Assembly: GCF_037023745.1 (NCBI RefSeq)
Contig: NZ_CP146101.1
Coordinates: 6,030,001-6,094,000, forward strand
Origin: Streptomyces sp. SCSIO 30461
Lineage (GTDB): Bacteria; Actinomycetota; Actinomycetes; Streptomycetales; Streptomycetaceae
Length of the DNA: 64,000 nt
Direction: 5' to 3'
Made by a program: the position numbers and the translations under genes. Under the pieces are notes generated by a model that worked only from the letters and a program-made list of their open reading frames with translations, searched no databases and was not told the origin of the DNA. The stretch's first letter is position 1; the number at the start of each line of letters is the position of its first letter. This document shows positions 52,721-61,386 of this stretch, one piece after another.

Positions 52721-53239
52721 ATGGACGAGACGGAGTTCTGGGAGATCATCGACCGCACCCGCGAGGCCGCCGAAGGCGACCCCGAGGACCATGCCGATCT
52801 GCTGGTCGAGCGGCTGCTCCAGTTGGACCCCGACTCCGTCCTCGACTTCGCCCGCCACTTCGAGGCGCGCTACAACCGCGCATACCGCTGGGACCTGTGG
52901 GGGGCGGCTGCGGTGCTGCTCGGCGGGGCGAGTGACGACGCGTTCGACTACTTCCGCTGCTGGCTGATCGGTCAGGGGCGGGAGGTATTCGAGGGCGCGG
53001 TGCACGACCCCGACTCCCTCGCAGGCCTGCTGGCGGACTTCGACGAGGAGATCGACGGCGACGGGGAGGAGTTGGGCTACGCGGCGGACGAGGCGTACGA
53101 GCAGCTCACCGGGGCGGTCGCGCCCGATCTGGGAGTCCCGTCGCAGTCGGCGGAACCGGAGGGCACCCCGTTCGACTTCGAGGACGACCGGGCATTGGCG
53201 GAGCGCTTCCCGGCGCTGTGGGAGCGTTTCGCGGTCTGA
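52721..53239 (+). CDS. DUF4240 family protein
   Basis: This 172-residue acidic cytosolic protein starts MDETEFWEIID and has WDLWGAAAVLLGGASDDAF followed by FRCWLIGQG, which are the signature segments of DUF4240. Family members are common in streptomycetes and often lie near toxins or unknown loci; no activity is established. It is divergent from the SDR gene. Confidence 0.9.
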   Translation: MDETEFWEIIDRTREAAEGDPEDHADLLVERLLQLDPDSVLDFARHFEARYNRAYRWDLWGAAAVLLGGASDDAFDYFRCWLIGQGREVFEGAVHDPDSLAGLLADFDEEIDGDGEELGYAADEAYEQLTGAVAPDLGVPSQSAEPEGTPFDFEDDRALAERFPALWERFAV

Positions 53240-53531
53240 TGGTGCGACGGTCCGCGGTCCCGCGGTCCGTCCCCCGGTCGCCCGTCGCCGGTAGTCGGTC
53301 TCGGGGAACGTCCGCGGAGGAAGCCGGTGCGGTGAAGCAGTGTCACTCAAAGCCGTGGACCGCTTCGGCCCGGGGGCAGCGCAGGGTGCCACACTCCCTG
53401 CCGCAGGGGGCGAGTGGATTCGGCGCGCGGCGGCGTCGCTTCCCCGTGCCGCGCGGAGGGCTGGGCGCATCCGGCGCGGCGGATGGCCCACGGGCATGAC
53501 GGCACCGTGTCAGCTGGGCAGGATGGGGGGC

Positions 53532-54425
53532 ATGCGTATTGCGATCACCGGCTCCAACGGGCTCATCGGTAAGGCGCTTGTCCGCTCCCTGACGGCGGAC
53601 GGCGGGCATGAGGTGGTCCGCCTGGTGCGGCGGTCCGTGCGCACCCCTGACGAGGTGCGATGGGATCCCGTACGCCAGGAGGTCGACGCGCTGGGCCTGG
53701 ACGGCTGCGACGCCGTGGTCCACCTGGCCGGCGCGGGGGTCGGGGACCACCGGTGGACGGAGGCGTACAAGAAGGAGATCCGGGACAGCCGGGTGCTCGG
53801 TACGGCCACGATCGCGCAGGCCGTGGCGTCGCTGGAGGAGCCACCGCGGGTGCTGGTCTGCGGCTCCGCGATCGGATACTACGGCGATACCGGCGACCGT
53901 GCGGTGGACGAGACCGCACCGCCCGGTTCCGGATTCCTCGCCGGGGTCTGCGAGGAGTGGGAGGCAGCCGCGGCTCCCGCGCAGGAGGCCGGAATCCGGG
54001 TCGCCTTCGCGCGTACGGGCCTGGTGGTGGCGCGGGAGGGCGGGGCATGGGGGCGGCTGTTCCCGATCTTCCGGGCGGGGCTCGGCGGACGGCTCGGCAG
54101 CGGTCGCCAGTTCTGGAGCTTCATCTCCCTGGAGGACGAAGTCGCCGCCTTCCGTCACATCATCGATGCGGACGAGCTGTCCGGACCGGTGAATCTGACC
54201 GCACCGAACCCGCTGACCAACCGTGAGATCACCGCGGCGATGGGGCGGGTCCTGCGTCGCCCGACGCTGTTCGCGGTGCCGCCGTTCGCGCTCCGTGCCG
54301 CCATGGGCGAGTTCTCCGACGACGTGCTGGCCAGCCAGCGGGTGCTGCCGCGCAGGCTGCTCGACTCGGGGTTCGAGTTCGCCCACCCGTCGATCGACGA
54401 GTCCATCCGGGCGGCCGTGGACTGA
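53532..54425 (+). CDS. TIGR01777/YfcH-family epimerase-like protein
   Basis: This 297-residue extended SDR has ITGSNGLIGKAL at the NAD(P) site, HLAGAGVGDHRW (typical of the YfcH/SDR39U1 group) and YYGDTGDRAVDE. C-terminal PNPLTNREIT and PPFALRAAMGE are also family marks. The substrate is unknown; it is often called a nucleoside-diphosphate-sugar epimerase. ATG at 53532 is the best fit to the fold start. Confidence 0.92.
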   Translation: MRIAITGSNGLIGKALVRSLTADGGHEVVRLVRRSVRTPDEVRWDPVRQEVDALGLDGCDAVVHLAGAGVGDHRWTEAYKKEIRDSRVLGTATIAQAVASLEEPPRVLVCGSAIGYYGDTGDRAVDETAPPGSGFLAGVCEEWEAAAAPAQEAGIRVAFARTGLVVAREGGAWGRLFPIFRAGLGGRLGSGRQFWSFISLEDEVAAFRHIIDADELSGPVNLTAPNPLTNREITAAMGRVLRRPTLFAVPPFALRAAMGEFSDDVLASQRVLPRRLLDSGFEFAHPSIDESIRAAVD

Positions 54426-54606
54426 CTCATCTCCCACACAAGGAGGCGCACACTTGTGCGAGTTCATGCTGCCGGGCGACCGATGTGCGCCGCTGGCCGT
54501 GCACCTGCCGGAGGGTTTCTACTCTCCAGTCCAAACTTCCGCATCGCACCGGCAGGTTAGGGGAATGAGGCCCCACACCAAGCCGCGCCGACTCGGGGAG
54601 GGCCAC

Positions 54607-55953
54607 GTGCTCAGCAGCGCACGCCACGCGGACGTCGTCATCGTCGGGGCCGGTCTCGCCGGTCTTTCGGCGGCTCATCAGCTCACCGGTGCCGGGGTCA
54701 CGGTCACCGTCCTGGAAGCCTCGCCGACCGTCGGGGGCCGGATGGCCACCGAACGTGTCGACGGGTTCCGACTCGACCGGACCGGCCACCTGCTCAACAC
54801 CGCCTATCCGGAACTACGTCGCAATCCGGGGCTTGCAGGCCTCGAACTGCGCTCCTTCGCGCCCGGTGTGCTAGTGCACAGCGAAGGACGCCAGCACAGG
54901 ATGGGCGTACGCCGGAGCGCACTCCGAGGTTCGCCCCATGCGCCGCGGCGCGTCGAGGGAGCGCTCACAGCAGCACGCGCTCTTGCGAGCGCCCCCCGCA
55001 CGCCGATCGGCACCGCCCTGGACCAGGCCCGCCTCGCCGCCGCGCTGGCGCGGCTCGCGGCGACCCCGACCCGGCGGCTGCTCGCCCGCCCCGAACTCCC
55101 GGCACTGGACGCACTGCACACCCGGGGCTTCTCCGCCCGGACCGTGAACGGTTTCCTGCGCCCACTGCTGTCCGCCCTGCTCTGCGACCCGGAGCTCAGC
55201 AGCTCGAGCCGGGTCGCCGAGCTCGCCCTGCGGGCCTTCGCCCGCGGTCGGCTGTGCGTTCCGGCAGGCGGTGCGGCAGCACTTCCCGAACTGCTCGCCG
55301 CCACCCTGCCGCCCGGCACAGTGCACACCGGGGTGCGGGTCACCGACGCGTCGATCAACGGTGTGCTCACGGAGGAGCACGGCTCCGTCAGCTCCCGCTC
55401 GCTGCTCCTCGCGACCGGCGCCCGCACCGCCGCCGCCCTGCTGCCCGGGCTGCGCATACCCGCGTTCCACCCCGTGACGGTCCTTCACCACACGGCTCCC
55501 GTGGCGCCGCTGGCCGAACCGTCCCTGTTGCTGGACGGCGACCGCGCCGGGCCCGTGTCGCACACCGCCGTGATGAGCGAGGTGGACCCGTCCCGGGCCC
55601 CGTTCGGCCGGGCACTGGTCACCTCCACCGTCCTCGGGAGGCCACCGGCGGATCCCGACCGCCGGGTGCGAGCTCAGCTCGCCGCGCTGTACGGCACCCC
55701 CACCGACGACTGGGAGCTGCTCGCCGTGCACCACGACCCGGAGGCCGTGGCCGCGATGCCGCCACCGCACGACGCACGTCGCGCGGTACGGCTGCTCGCC
55801 GGGCTCTATGTGTGCGGCGACCACCGCGACACCAGCACGGTCCAGGGGGCGCTGCACTCGGGGCGCAGGGCAGCGCACGCGATCCTGCGCGACTTCGGCA
55901 TCCAGCCCGGCTACTCGGCGGGGGCGCCGACCGCGGACGCCATGGCCGCGTAG
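54607..55953 (+). CDS. FAD-dependent oxidoreductase (amine oxidase/phytoene-desaturase-like)
   Basis: This 448-residue flavoprotein has the N-terminal dinucleotide motif VIVGAGLAGLSAA, followed by the GGRMATERVDGFRLDRTGH segment typical of the amine-oxidase/protoporphyrinogen-oxidase superfamily. The C-terminal FAD motif is YVCGDHRDTSTVQGA. The substrate is unknown. GTG at 54607 is preferred because GGGGAGGG lies a few bases upstream; an earlier ATG at 54565 has no proper spacing. It lies 180 bp after the epimerase gene on the same strand. Confidence 0.87.
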   Translation: MLSSARHADVVIVGAGLAGLSAAHQLTGAGVTVTVLEASPTVGGRMATERVDGFRLDRTGHLLNTAYPELRRNPGLAGLELRSFAPGVLVHSEGRQHRMGVRRSALRGSPHAPRRVEGALTAARALASAPRTPIGTALDQARLAAALARLAATPTRRLLARPELPALDALHTRGFSARTVNGFLRPLLSALLCDPELSSSSRVAELALRAFARGRLCVPAGGAAALPELLAATLPPGTVHTGVRVTDASINGVLTEEHGSVSSRSLLLATGARTAAALLPGLRIPAFHPVTVLHHTAPVAPLAEPSLLLDGDRAGPVSHTAVMSEVDPSRAPFGRALVTSTVLGRPPADPDRRVRAQLAALYGTPTDDWELLAVHHDPEAVAAMPPPHDARRAVRLLAGLYVCGDHRDTSTVQGALHSGRRAAHAILRDFGIQPGYSAGAPTADAMAA

Positions 55954-56103
55954 GCGCCCCGCCACCTCGCCACCGCCACCTCGCCACCGCCAAGTCATCG
56001 CCGTCACCACACCATCGAAGCCACCACACCATCGAAGCCGAGGCCGATCGGCCCCCGGTCGAGTACGGGTCGAGACGCCCGCCCCGTCCTGGACCGCTGA
56101 CGC

Positions 56104-57651
56104 TCAGCCGATGGCCATCACCCGGTCCCGGTAGCCCCGAACGGCCGCCGCGTCCCGGTACGGTTCGAGGCGGCGCTCGAAGTCGCGGATGTAGTCCACC
56201 GCGCGGGCCGACCGCATCTCGGATGCCTGCTGCGCGGCTTCAGCACCCAGCGCGCAGGCCTGGTCGAGTTCGCCGAGGCCGAGCCGGGCCGTGGCGAGGA
56301 CGACCCGGCAGAAGAGACGGCTGCGTGCGTAGCCGGGCGGGCGCAGTTGCAGGGCGCGCTCGGCGTGCTGGACCGCCGGGCGGTACTGCTGCAGGTCGCG
56401 GTGGCAGTGGCCGAACTCGTCCGCGAGCTGTGCCTCGTCGAAGTGGCACGCCCAGTGCGGGACCTCGTCGCCCGGCCGCGCCGCCTCCAGCGCCCGCTCG
56501 GCACGTACCAGCGACGCCGTGCACGAGCGGACGTCACCGAGCACCCCGTGCCCTCGCGCCTCCACCGCGTGCAGCAGCGCCTGCACGGCGTGCGGCGCTC
56601 CCGTACCGATGCCCTGCTGGGCGACCCGGGCGAGCTGGACGGCCTCGCGGCCATGACTCAGGTAGACCGCCTGCCGGGCCATGGTGGCCAGCACATACGC
56701 CCCGTACGCCCGGTCACCGGCCGCCTGGGCCAGCCGCAGCGCCTGGACGAAGTACCGCTGGGCGAGGCCGTGCGCGGCGATGTCGTACGAGGTCCAGCCG
56801 GCGAGCCGGGTGAGGTCGGCCGCGGCGGTGAACAGCCTTCGCCCGGTCGCCTCCGGGTAGCTGCCGCGCAGCATGGGCTCCAACTCGTGCTCCAGGTAGC
56901 GCACGAGGGCCTGCCGGGCGTGGCCGCCGCCGTAGTTCTGGTCGAGGGTACGGAACAGCTCGCTGACCGAGCGCAGCGCGGCGATGTCGCCCGCGCCGAC
57001 CCGCTGGCCCGGCCCCCGGTCGGTGCCGCGCTGGCGCGGGACATGGACCCGGGCGCCCTGGGCGGGGACCCGGGCCCGTCCCTGCGCGGCGGAGCCGGAC
57101 GGAGCGGCCGTCCCCAGGGAGGCGACTCCGGGCTGCGCGGCCCGCAGCACGGTCCCGGGGTGCACGGGCTGGCCACCCGGTGCGACGGCCCCGTCCTGCC
57201 TCCCGACCCGCTCGTCGGCCCGTCCGATGAGCCAGTCCCGGCTCGGTACGACGAGGCCCGCCGGGGTGAAGGCGATCTTCCGCAGCTCGGCATGGCTGCC
57301 GGAGTCCTTTCGCCACAGCCCGCTGACGATGTCCACGGCCTCCTCGGGGGTGGCTGCGAACTCGAGACCCGCGTAGACCGGCGCACACGCGTCGAGCCCC
57401 AGGTCCTGCGCGGACAGCCGCCGGCCCAGTCGCCGGGTGAACACCTCGGCGATCAGTGCGGGCGTCGTACCGCGCGGCTGCTGACCGCGCAGCCATCGGG
57501 TCACCGAGGTCTTGTCGTAGCGCAGGTCCAGACCGTGCTCCAGGCCTAGCTGGTCCACCCGCCGGGCGAGCCCGGCGTTGGAGAATCCGGCCTCTTCGAT
57601 GAGCGCGGCGAGCTGGCGGTTGGGGGTGCGCTGCGGGGGTCGTTCCGTCAT
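56104..57651 (-). CDS. XRE-like transcriptional regulator with TPR-type C-terminus
   Basis: This 515-residue protein has an N-terminal helix-turn-helix region (LAALIEEAGFSNAGLARRVDQL and YDKTSVTRWLRGQQP). After a Pro/Arg/Gly-rich linker (about 195-240) there are helical repeats resembling TPR (about 250-500, e.g. RYFVQALRLAQAAGDRAYGAYVLATMARQAVYLSHG). This layout is that of streptomycete NsdA/RRNPP-like regulators that affect development and antibiotic production. It stands alone and divergent from lipB. Its target genes are unknown. Confidence 0.87.
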   Translation of the reverse strand: MTERPPQRTPNRQLAALIEEAGFSNAGLARRVDQLGLEHGLDLRYDKTSVTRWLRGQQPRGTTPALIAEVFTRRLGRRLSAQDLGLDACAPVYAGLEFAATPEEAVDIVSGLWRKDSGSHAELRKIAFTPAGLVVPSRDWLIGRADERVGRQDGAVAPGGQPVHPGTVLRAAQPGVASLGTAAPSGSAAQGRARVPAQGARVHVPRQRGTDRGPGQRVGAGDIAALRSVSELFRTLDQNYGGGHARQALVRYLEHELEPMLRGSYPEATGRRLFTAAADLTRLAGWTSYDIAAHGLAQRYFVQALRLAQAAGDRAYGAYVLATMARQAVYLSHGREAVQLARVAQQGIGTGAPHAVQALLHAVEARGHGVLGDVRSCTASLVRAERALEAARPGDEVPHWACHFDEAQLADEFGHCHRDLQQYRPAVQHAERALQLRPPGYARSRLFCRVVLATARLGLGELDQACALGAEAAQQASEMRSARAVDYIRDFERRLEPYRDAAAVRGYRDRVMAIG

Positions 57652-57944
57652 CGGTTGTGCGGTCTCCTGCCTTCCGGGCCTTGGGCCGTGCTGGGGAACT
57701 GGAGCCAGGCGGAAGCTCTCCGGCACGGCCTGAGTGCAGCCCACATGAAACGGCGCGAATGTAGCGGGCTCGACCGACCCCACTGGCGCACCTTGTCTCC
57801 GCATTCATCCGATCGTGTGAGGATTAGGGGTGCCGCTGACGACTGCAGCACCCGGCAGGGCCAGTCGTGGCGGGTCGTACAGTGGCCGGGGGCGCGATGA
57901 GCGCACCCGCGAGAGCATGAGGCAGCTTGAGGGAGGCACAGCCG

Positions 57945-58796
57945 GTGAGCGAGCTGCGTTTTGTCCATCTGGGCTTCGGCGAGGACGCCGTCGAGTACCA
58001 GGAGGCCTGGAACGAGCAGCGCCGTGTACACGCGGCCCGGTTCGCCGGCGAGATCCCCGACACCTGTCTGCTCCTTGAGCACCAGCCCGTCTACACGGCG
58101 GGACGGCGCACCGAGGACGACGAGCGTCCCCTGGACGGCACCCCTGTCGTCGACGTGGACCGCGGCGGCAAGATCACCTGGCACGGCCCCGGCCAGCTGG
58201 TCGGCTACCCGATCATGCAGCTGCCGCGACCGGTGGACGTCGTCGCGCATGTACGGCGGCTGGAGGAGGCGCTGATCCGCACCTGCGCCGACTTCGGCGT
58301 GGAGACCACCCGGATCGAGGGCCGCAGCGGGGTCTGGGTGCTGGGCGACACGCTGGAGCACCGCCCGGCGACAGGCGGCCTGTCCCTGGATTTCGACCCG
58401 CGTCTGCACGACGGGGGCCCCTCATCGCCGAAAGCGGGCGACGAGGGAGAGTTCGACCCGCGGCTCAGCGGGCCCGAGTACGCCCCTTCGAACGCCGGCC
58501 AGCGCCGTGAGGACCGCAAGCTGGCCGCCATCGGCATCCGGGTCGCCAAAGGTGTGACGATGCACGGCTTCGCTCTGAACGTGAACCCGGACAACACCTG
58601 GTTCGACCGGATCGTGCCGTGCGGCATCCGGGACGCCGGGGTCGCCTCGCTCGCGGGCGAGCTGGGCCGGGACGTGACGATCGCCGAGGTGCTGCCGGTG
58701 GCCGAGAAGCATCTGCGCGAGGTGCTGGAGCACGCGGAGCTGAAGCCCCGCGCGGTCGAGCACGGCGCCGTGGAGGCCCCGCTCCCCGCCGGGTGA
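57945..58796 (+). CDS. lipB: Lipoate-protein ligase B (octanoyltransferase)
   Basis: This 283-residue enzyme moves octanoyl from acyl carrier protein to lipoyl domains. Family motifs are [16 protein letters not shown], catalytic Lys in [10 protein letters not shown] and catalytic Cys in [11 protein letters not shown]. It is about 60 residues longer than E. coli LipB because of an acidic, Pro/Gly-rich insertion (about 145-195) just before the catalytic Lys. GTG at 57945 is the start, with GGGAGG upstream. lipA follows 141 bp later. Its target is the E2 protein encoded 11 kb upstream. Confidence 0.95.
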   Translation: MSELRFVHLGFGEDAVEYQEAWNEQRRVHAARFAGEIPDTCLLLEHQPVYTAGRRTEDDERPLDGTPVVDVDRGGKITWHGPGQLVGYPIMQLPRPVDVVAHVRRLEEALIRTCADFGVETTRIEGRSGVWVLGDTLEHRPATGGLSLDFDPRLHDGGPSSPKAGDEGEFDPRLSGPEYAPSNAGQRREDRKLAAIGIRVAKGVTMHGFALNVNPDNTWFDRIVPCGIRDAGVASLAGELGRDVTIAEVLPVAEKHLREVLEHAELKPRAVEHGAVEAPLPAG

Positions 58797-58937
58797 GCGA
58801 TGTCGCCCCGTATACGGGCGATGCCGGTCCGTACGGGGAATGTCCACCCAAGGCCAGAGGTTGGCCAGGCGTAGGGGCATCAAAACATCGGGCGTACCCT
58901 GGTGGTCGCCGAGGAATCGAAGTGTAGGGAGCCGGTC

Positions 58938-59906
58938 GTGTCCGCTGTCGCACCCGACGGACGCAAGCTGCTGCGCCTGGAGGCCAGGAACAGCCAGACC
59001 CCCATCGAGCGCAAGCCCGAGTGGATCAAGACCCGGGCGAAAATGGGCCCCGAGTACAACCAGCTCCAGAAGCTGGTGAAGAGCGAAGGCCTGCACACGG
59101 TGTGCCAGGAGGCCGGCTGTCCGAACATCTTCGAGTGCTGGGAGGACCGCGAGGCGACCTTCCTCATCGGCGGCGACCAGTGCACCCGGCGCTGCGACTT
59201 CTGTCAGATCGACACCGGCAAGCCCCAGGCCCTGGACCGCGACGAGCCGCGCCGGGTCGGTGAGTCCGTGGTGGCGATGGATCTGAACTACGCGACGATC
59301 ACCGGCGTCGCCCGCGACGACCTGGTGGACGGCGGTGCCTGGCTCTACGCGGAGACCGTGCGCCAGATCCACACCCAGACCGCGGCCCGCGAGGCCGGCC
59401 GCACCAAGGTCGAGCTGCTGATCCCCGACTTCAACGCGGACCCGGACCAGCTGGCCGAGGTCTTCTCGTCCCGCCCCGAGGTGCTCGCGCACAACGTGGA
59501 GACGGTGCCGCGGATCTTCAAGCGGATCCGGCCGGGCTTCCGCTACGAACGCTCACTGAGGGTGATCACCGAGGCCCGTGCCGCCGGACTGGTCACCAAG
59601 TCCAATCTGATCCTCGGCATGGGCGAGACCCGCGAAGAGGTCAGCGAGGCGCTCCAGCACCTCCACGACGCGGGCTGCGAGCTCATCACCATCACGCAGT
59701 ACCTGCGCCCCTCCGTGCGGCACCACCCGGTGGAGCGCTGGGTGAAGCCGCAGGAGTTCGTGGAATTGAAGGAGGAGGCCGACGAGATCGGCTTCTCCGG
59801 CGTGATGTCCGGCCCCCTGGTGCGATCCTCATACCGGGCGGGCCGCCTCTTCCAGCAGGCGATGGAACGGCGTGGCGCGACGACGGCGGCCACCCAGAAG
59901 GTGTGA
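58938..59906 (+). CDS. lipA: Lipoyl synthase
   Basis: This 322-residue radical-SAM enzyme inserts two sulfurs into protein-bound octanoate. The auxiliary-cluster cysteines are in [13 protein letters not shown] and the radical-SAM cluster in CTRRCDFC. The C-terminal RSSY motif, whose Ser ligates the auxiliary cluster, is present in [11 protein letters not shown] at 58938 is the start, with AGGGAG 6 bases upstream. It acts after LipB. Confidence 0.97.
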   Translation: MSAVAPDGRKLLRLEARNSQTPIERKPEWIKTRAKMGPEYNQLQKLVKSEGLHTVCQEAGCPNIFECWEDREATFLIGGDQCTRRCDFCQIDTGKPQALDRDEPRRVGESVVAMDLNYATITGVARDDLVDGGAWLYAETVRQIHTQTAAREAGRTKVELLIPDFNADPDQLAEVFSSRPEVLAHNVETVPRIFKRIRPGFRYERSLRVITEARAAGLVTKSNLILGMGETREEVSEALQHLHDAGCELITITQYLRPSVRHHPVERWVKPQEFVELKEEADEIGFSGVMSGPLVRSSYRAGRLFQQAMERRGATTAATQKV

Positions 59907-60033
59907 ATTCCCACACAAGGTACTACCGGCCGGTAATGGCCGAATCGGCGCGGCTCATACGCTCCCCGCAGGTCGGGGGCGCGCATGGGCCGCGTTCGCG
60001 TTCACACGGCCCGAATAGAGGTTTCATCGGTGT

Positions 60034-60062
60034 TTGACCCCTCAGTCACACCCTGGTAACAC
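60034..60062 (+). promoter_or_regulatory. Candidate promoter for small conserved gene
   Basis: TTGACC (60034-60039) and TAACAC (60057-60062) are separated by 17 bases, upstream of the small gene at 60141. An inverted repeat AGTCAC / GTGACT overlaps and follows the promoter. Confidence 0.45.
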
Positions 60063-60140
60063 CAATCAGTGACTCTGGATTCACACAGCGCACGCTCTCG
60101 CTCACTCATCGCCACCCCGCCCCCGAGGGAGAACTCCACC

Positions 60141-60344
60141 ATGCAGGCCGCGACCTCCGTACGCGCCAACGCCTTCCCGACCTTCACCCAGGCCCTTCGC
60201 GCCGTGGAATCCGTACTCCTGCGCGGCGGCCAGAGCACCGCCCGCCGCAACGCCTGGATCGCCGTGCTCGAAAACCGCCGACTCGCCAAGGACCGGGTCG
60301 AGGCCGAGCACGTGATGGAGGCCGCGCTGACTCGCCCCTCCTGA
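60141..60344 (+). CDS. Small conserved streptomycete protein
   Basis: This 67-residue helical protein is rich in Ala and Arg, with no membrane segment or Cys. GAGGGAGAA lies just before its ATG. It sits between lipA and a DUF4191 gene, a place where other streptomycetes also have a small gene (SCO2195, from memory). The function is unknown. Confidence 0.8.
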   Translation: MQAATSVRANAFPTFTQALRAVESVLLRGGQSTARRNAWIAVLENRRLAKDRVEAEHVMEAALTRPS

Positions 60345-60362
60345 GCCACGTAAACTTCAAAC

Positions 60363-61067
60363 ATGGCGAGGAAGGAACAGGCAGAGACTGCTGCCTCTGC
60401 GAACCCCGGGCGACTCAAGCAGATCGCCCTGACGTACAAGATGACCCGACGGTCGGACCCGAAGATCGGTCTGATCATCGGCGCTGTGGGAATCGTCACC
60501 TTCGGTGTCCTTCTCGCGATCGGCTTCCTGATCGGTCACCCGGTCTACCTCGGCATCCTTGGTTTCCTGCTGGGCTTCCTCGCGATGGCGATCGTCTTCG
60601 GGCGCCGCGCCGAGCGCGCCGCCTTCGGGCAGATGGAGGGACAGCCGGGAGCGGCGGCCGCAGTGCTCCAGAACGTCGGCCGCGGCTGGACCACGAAACC
60701 CGCGGTCGCGATGAACCGCAGTCAGGACGTCGTCCACCGCGCCGTCGGCAAGGCCGGCATCGTGCTGGTGGCCGAGGGCAACCCGAACCGGGTGAAGACG
60801 CTGCTGGCGGCCGAGAAGAAGAAGATGTCCCGCGTCGCGGTGGAGGCCCCGGTGCACGACATCATCGTGGGCGACGGCGAGGGCCAGGTGCCGCTGAAGA
60901 AGCTACGCACCACCATGGTCAAACTGCCGCGGGTACTGAGCGGCCCCCAGGTGACGCAGACCAACGACCGGCTGCGTGCGATGGGCGACCTCATGAGCAA
61001 CATGCCGTTGCCGAAGGGCCCCATGCCCAAGGGCATGCGCATGCCGCGCGGCGGAAAGGCGCGCTGA
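60363..61067 (+). CDS. DUF4191 membrane protein
   Basis: This 234-residue protein has a basic N-terminus, two closely spaced membrane helices (about 36-57 and 61-79) and a long cytosolic C-terminal domain ending in a Met/Pro/Lys-rich tail (GPMPKGMRMP). This is the actinobacterial DUF4191 layout, of unknown role. It lies 18 bp after the preceding small gene, so the two may share a transcript. Confidence 0.87.
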   Translation: MARKEQAETAASANPGRLKQIALTYKMTRRSDPKIGLIIGAVGIVTFGVLLAIGFLIGHPVYLGILGFLLGFLAMAIVFGRRAERAAFGQMEGQPGAAAAVLQNVGRGWTTKPAVAMNRSQDVVHRAVGKAGIVLVAEGNPNRVKTLLAAEKKKMSRVAVEAPVHDIIVGDGEGQVPLKKLRTTMVKLPRVLSGPQVTQTNDRLRAMGDLMSNMPLPKGPMPKGMRMPRGGKAR

Positions 61068-61082
61068 CGCTGATCGCTGAAC

Positions 61083-61122
61083 ACGACGTGAGGGCCCGGA
61101 TGCATCCGGGCCCTCACGTCGT
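61083..61122. terminator. Perfect 40-bp palindrome terminator
   Basis: Twenty-base arms with no loop are centred on ATGCAT, starting ACGACGTGAG and ending CTCACGTCGT. It lies 16 bp after the DUF4191 stop codon and can act on both strands. Confidence 0.82.
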
Positions 61123-61209
61123 TGTCTGATGAGCCGCTCCGAGCAGCCGGCCGCGCGAGATGACTCCCTGGCCCGATGGCCCAGGGCCTTTCGTTTGGAT
61201 CAGGCCTAG

Positions 61210-61382
61210 GGCGTGTTGCGAAAGTCCCTCCTGACCCGCGACGCCTGGCACACACGCTCGCTGCGTTGCCGGAGTCATCCACGTACGTCCAGTACGAGGA
61301 TGATCCTCCGCCTTGCGATCGCACGCACCAGACGCCGCAGGCCCCGCCCTGCGGGCGGACGGAGCTGCTTTCGCAACACGCC
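61210..61382. mobile_element. 173-bp MITE-like element
   Basis: The ends are a perfect 15-bp inverted repeat (GGCGTGTTGCGAAAG / CTTTCGCAACACGCC), flanked on both sides by CTAG (61206-61209 and 61383-61386), which looks like a 4-bp target duplication. No coding potential is seen. The interior is also an imperfect palindrome, so the whole element could fold into one long hairpin. It is probably a non-autonomous relative of an IS with the same ends. Confidence 0.8.
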
Positions 61383-61386
61383 CTAG

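Noticed and set aside
59924..59935. 12-bp palindrome TACCGGCCGGTA after lipA
   Set aside because: It is short and GC-rich, so it could occur by chance, with no promoter or gene start placed to use it.
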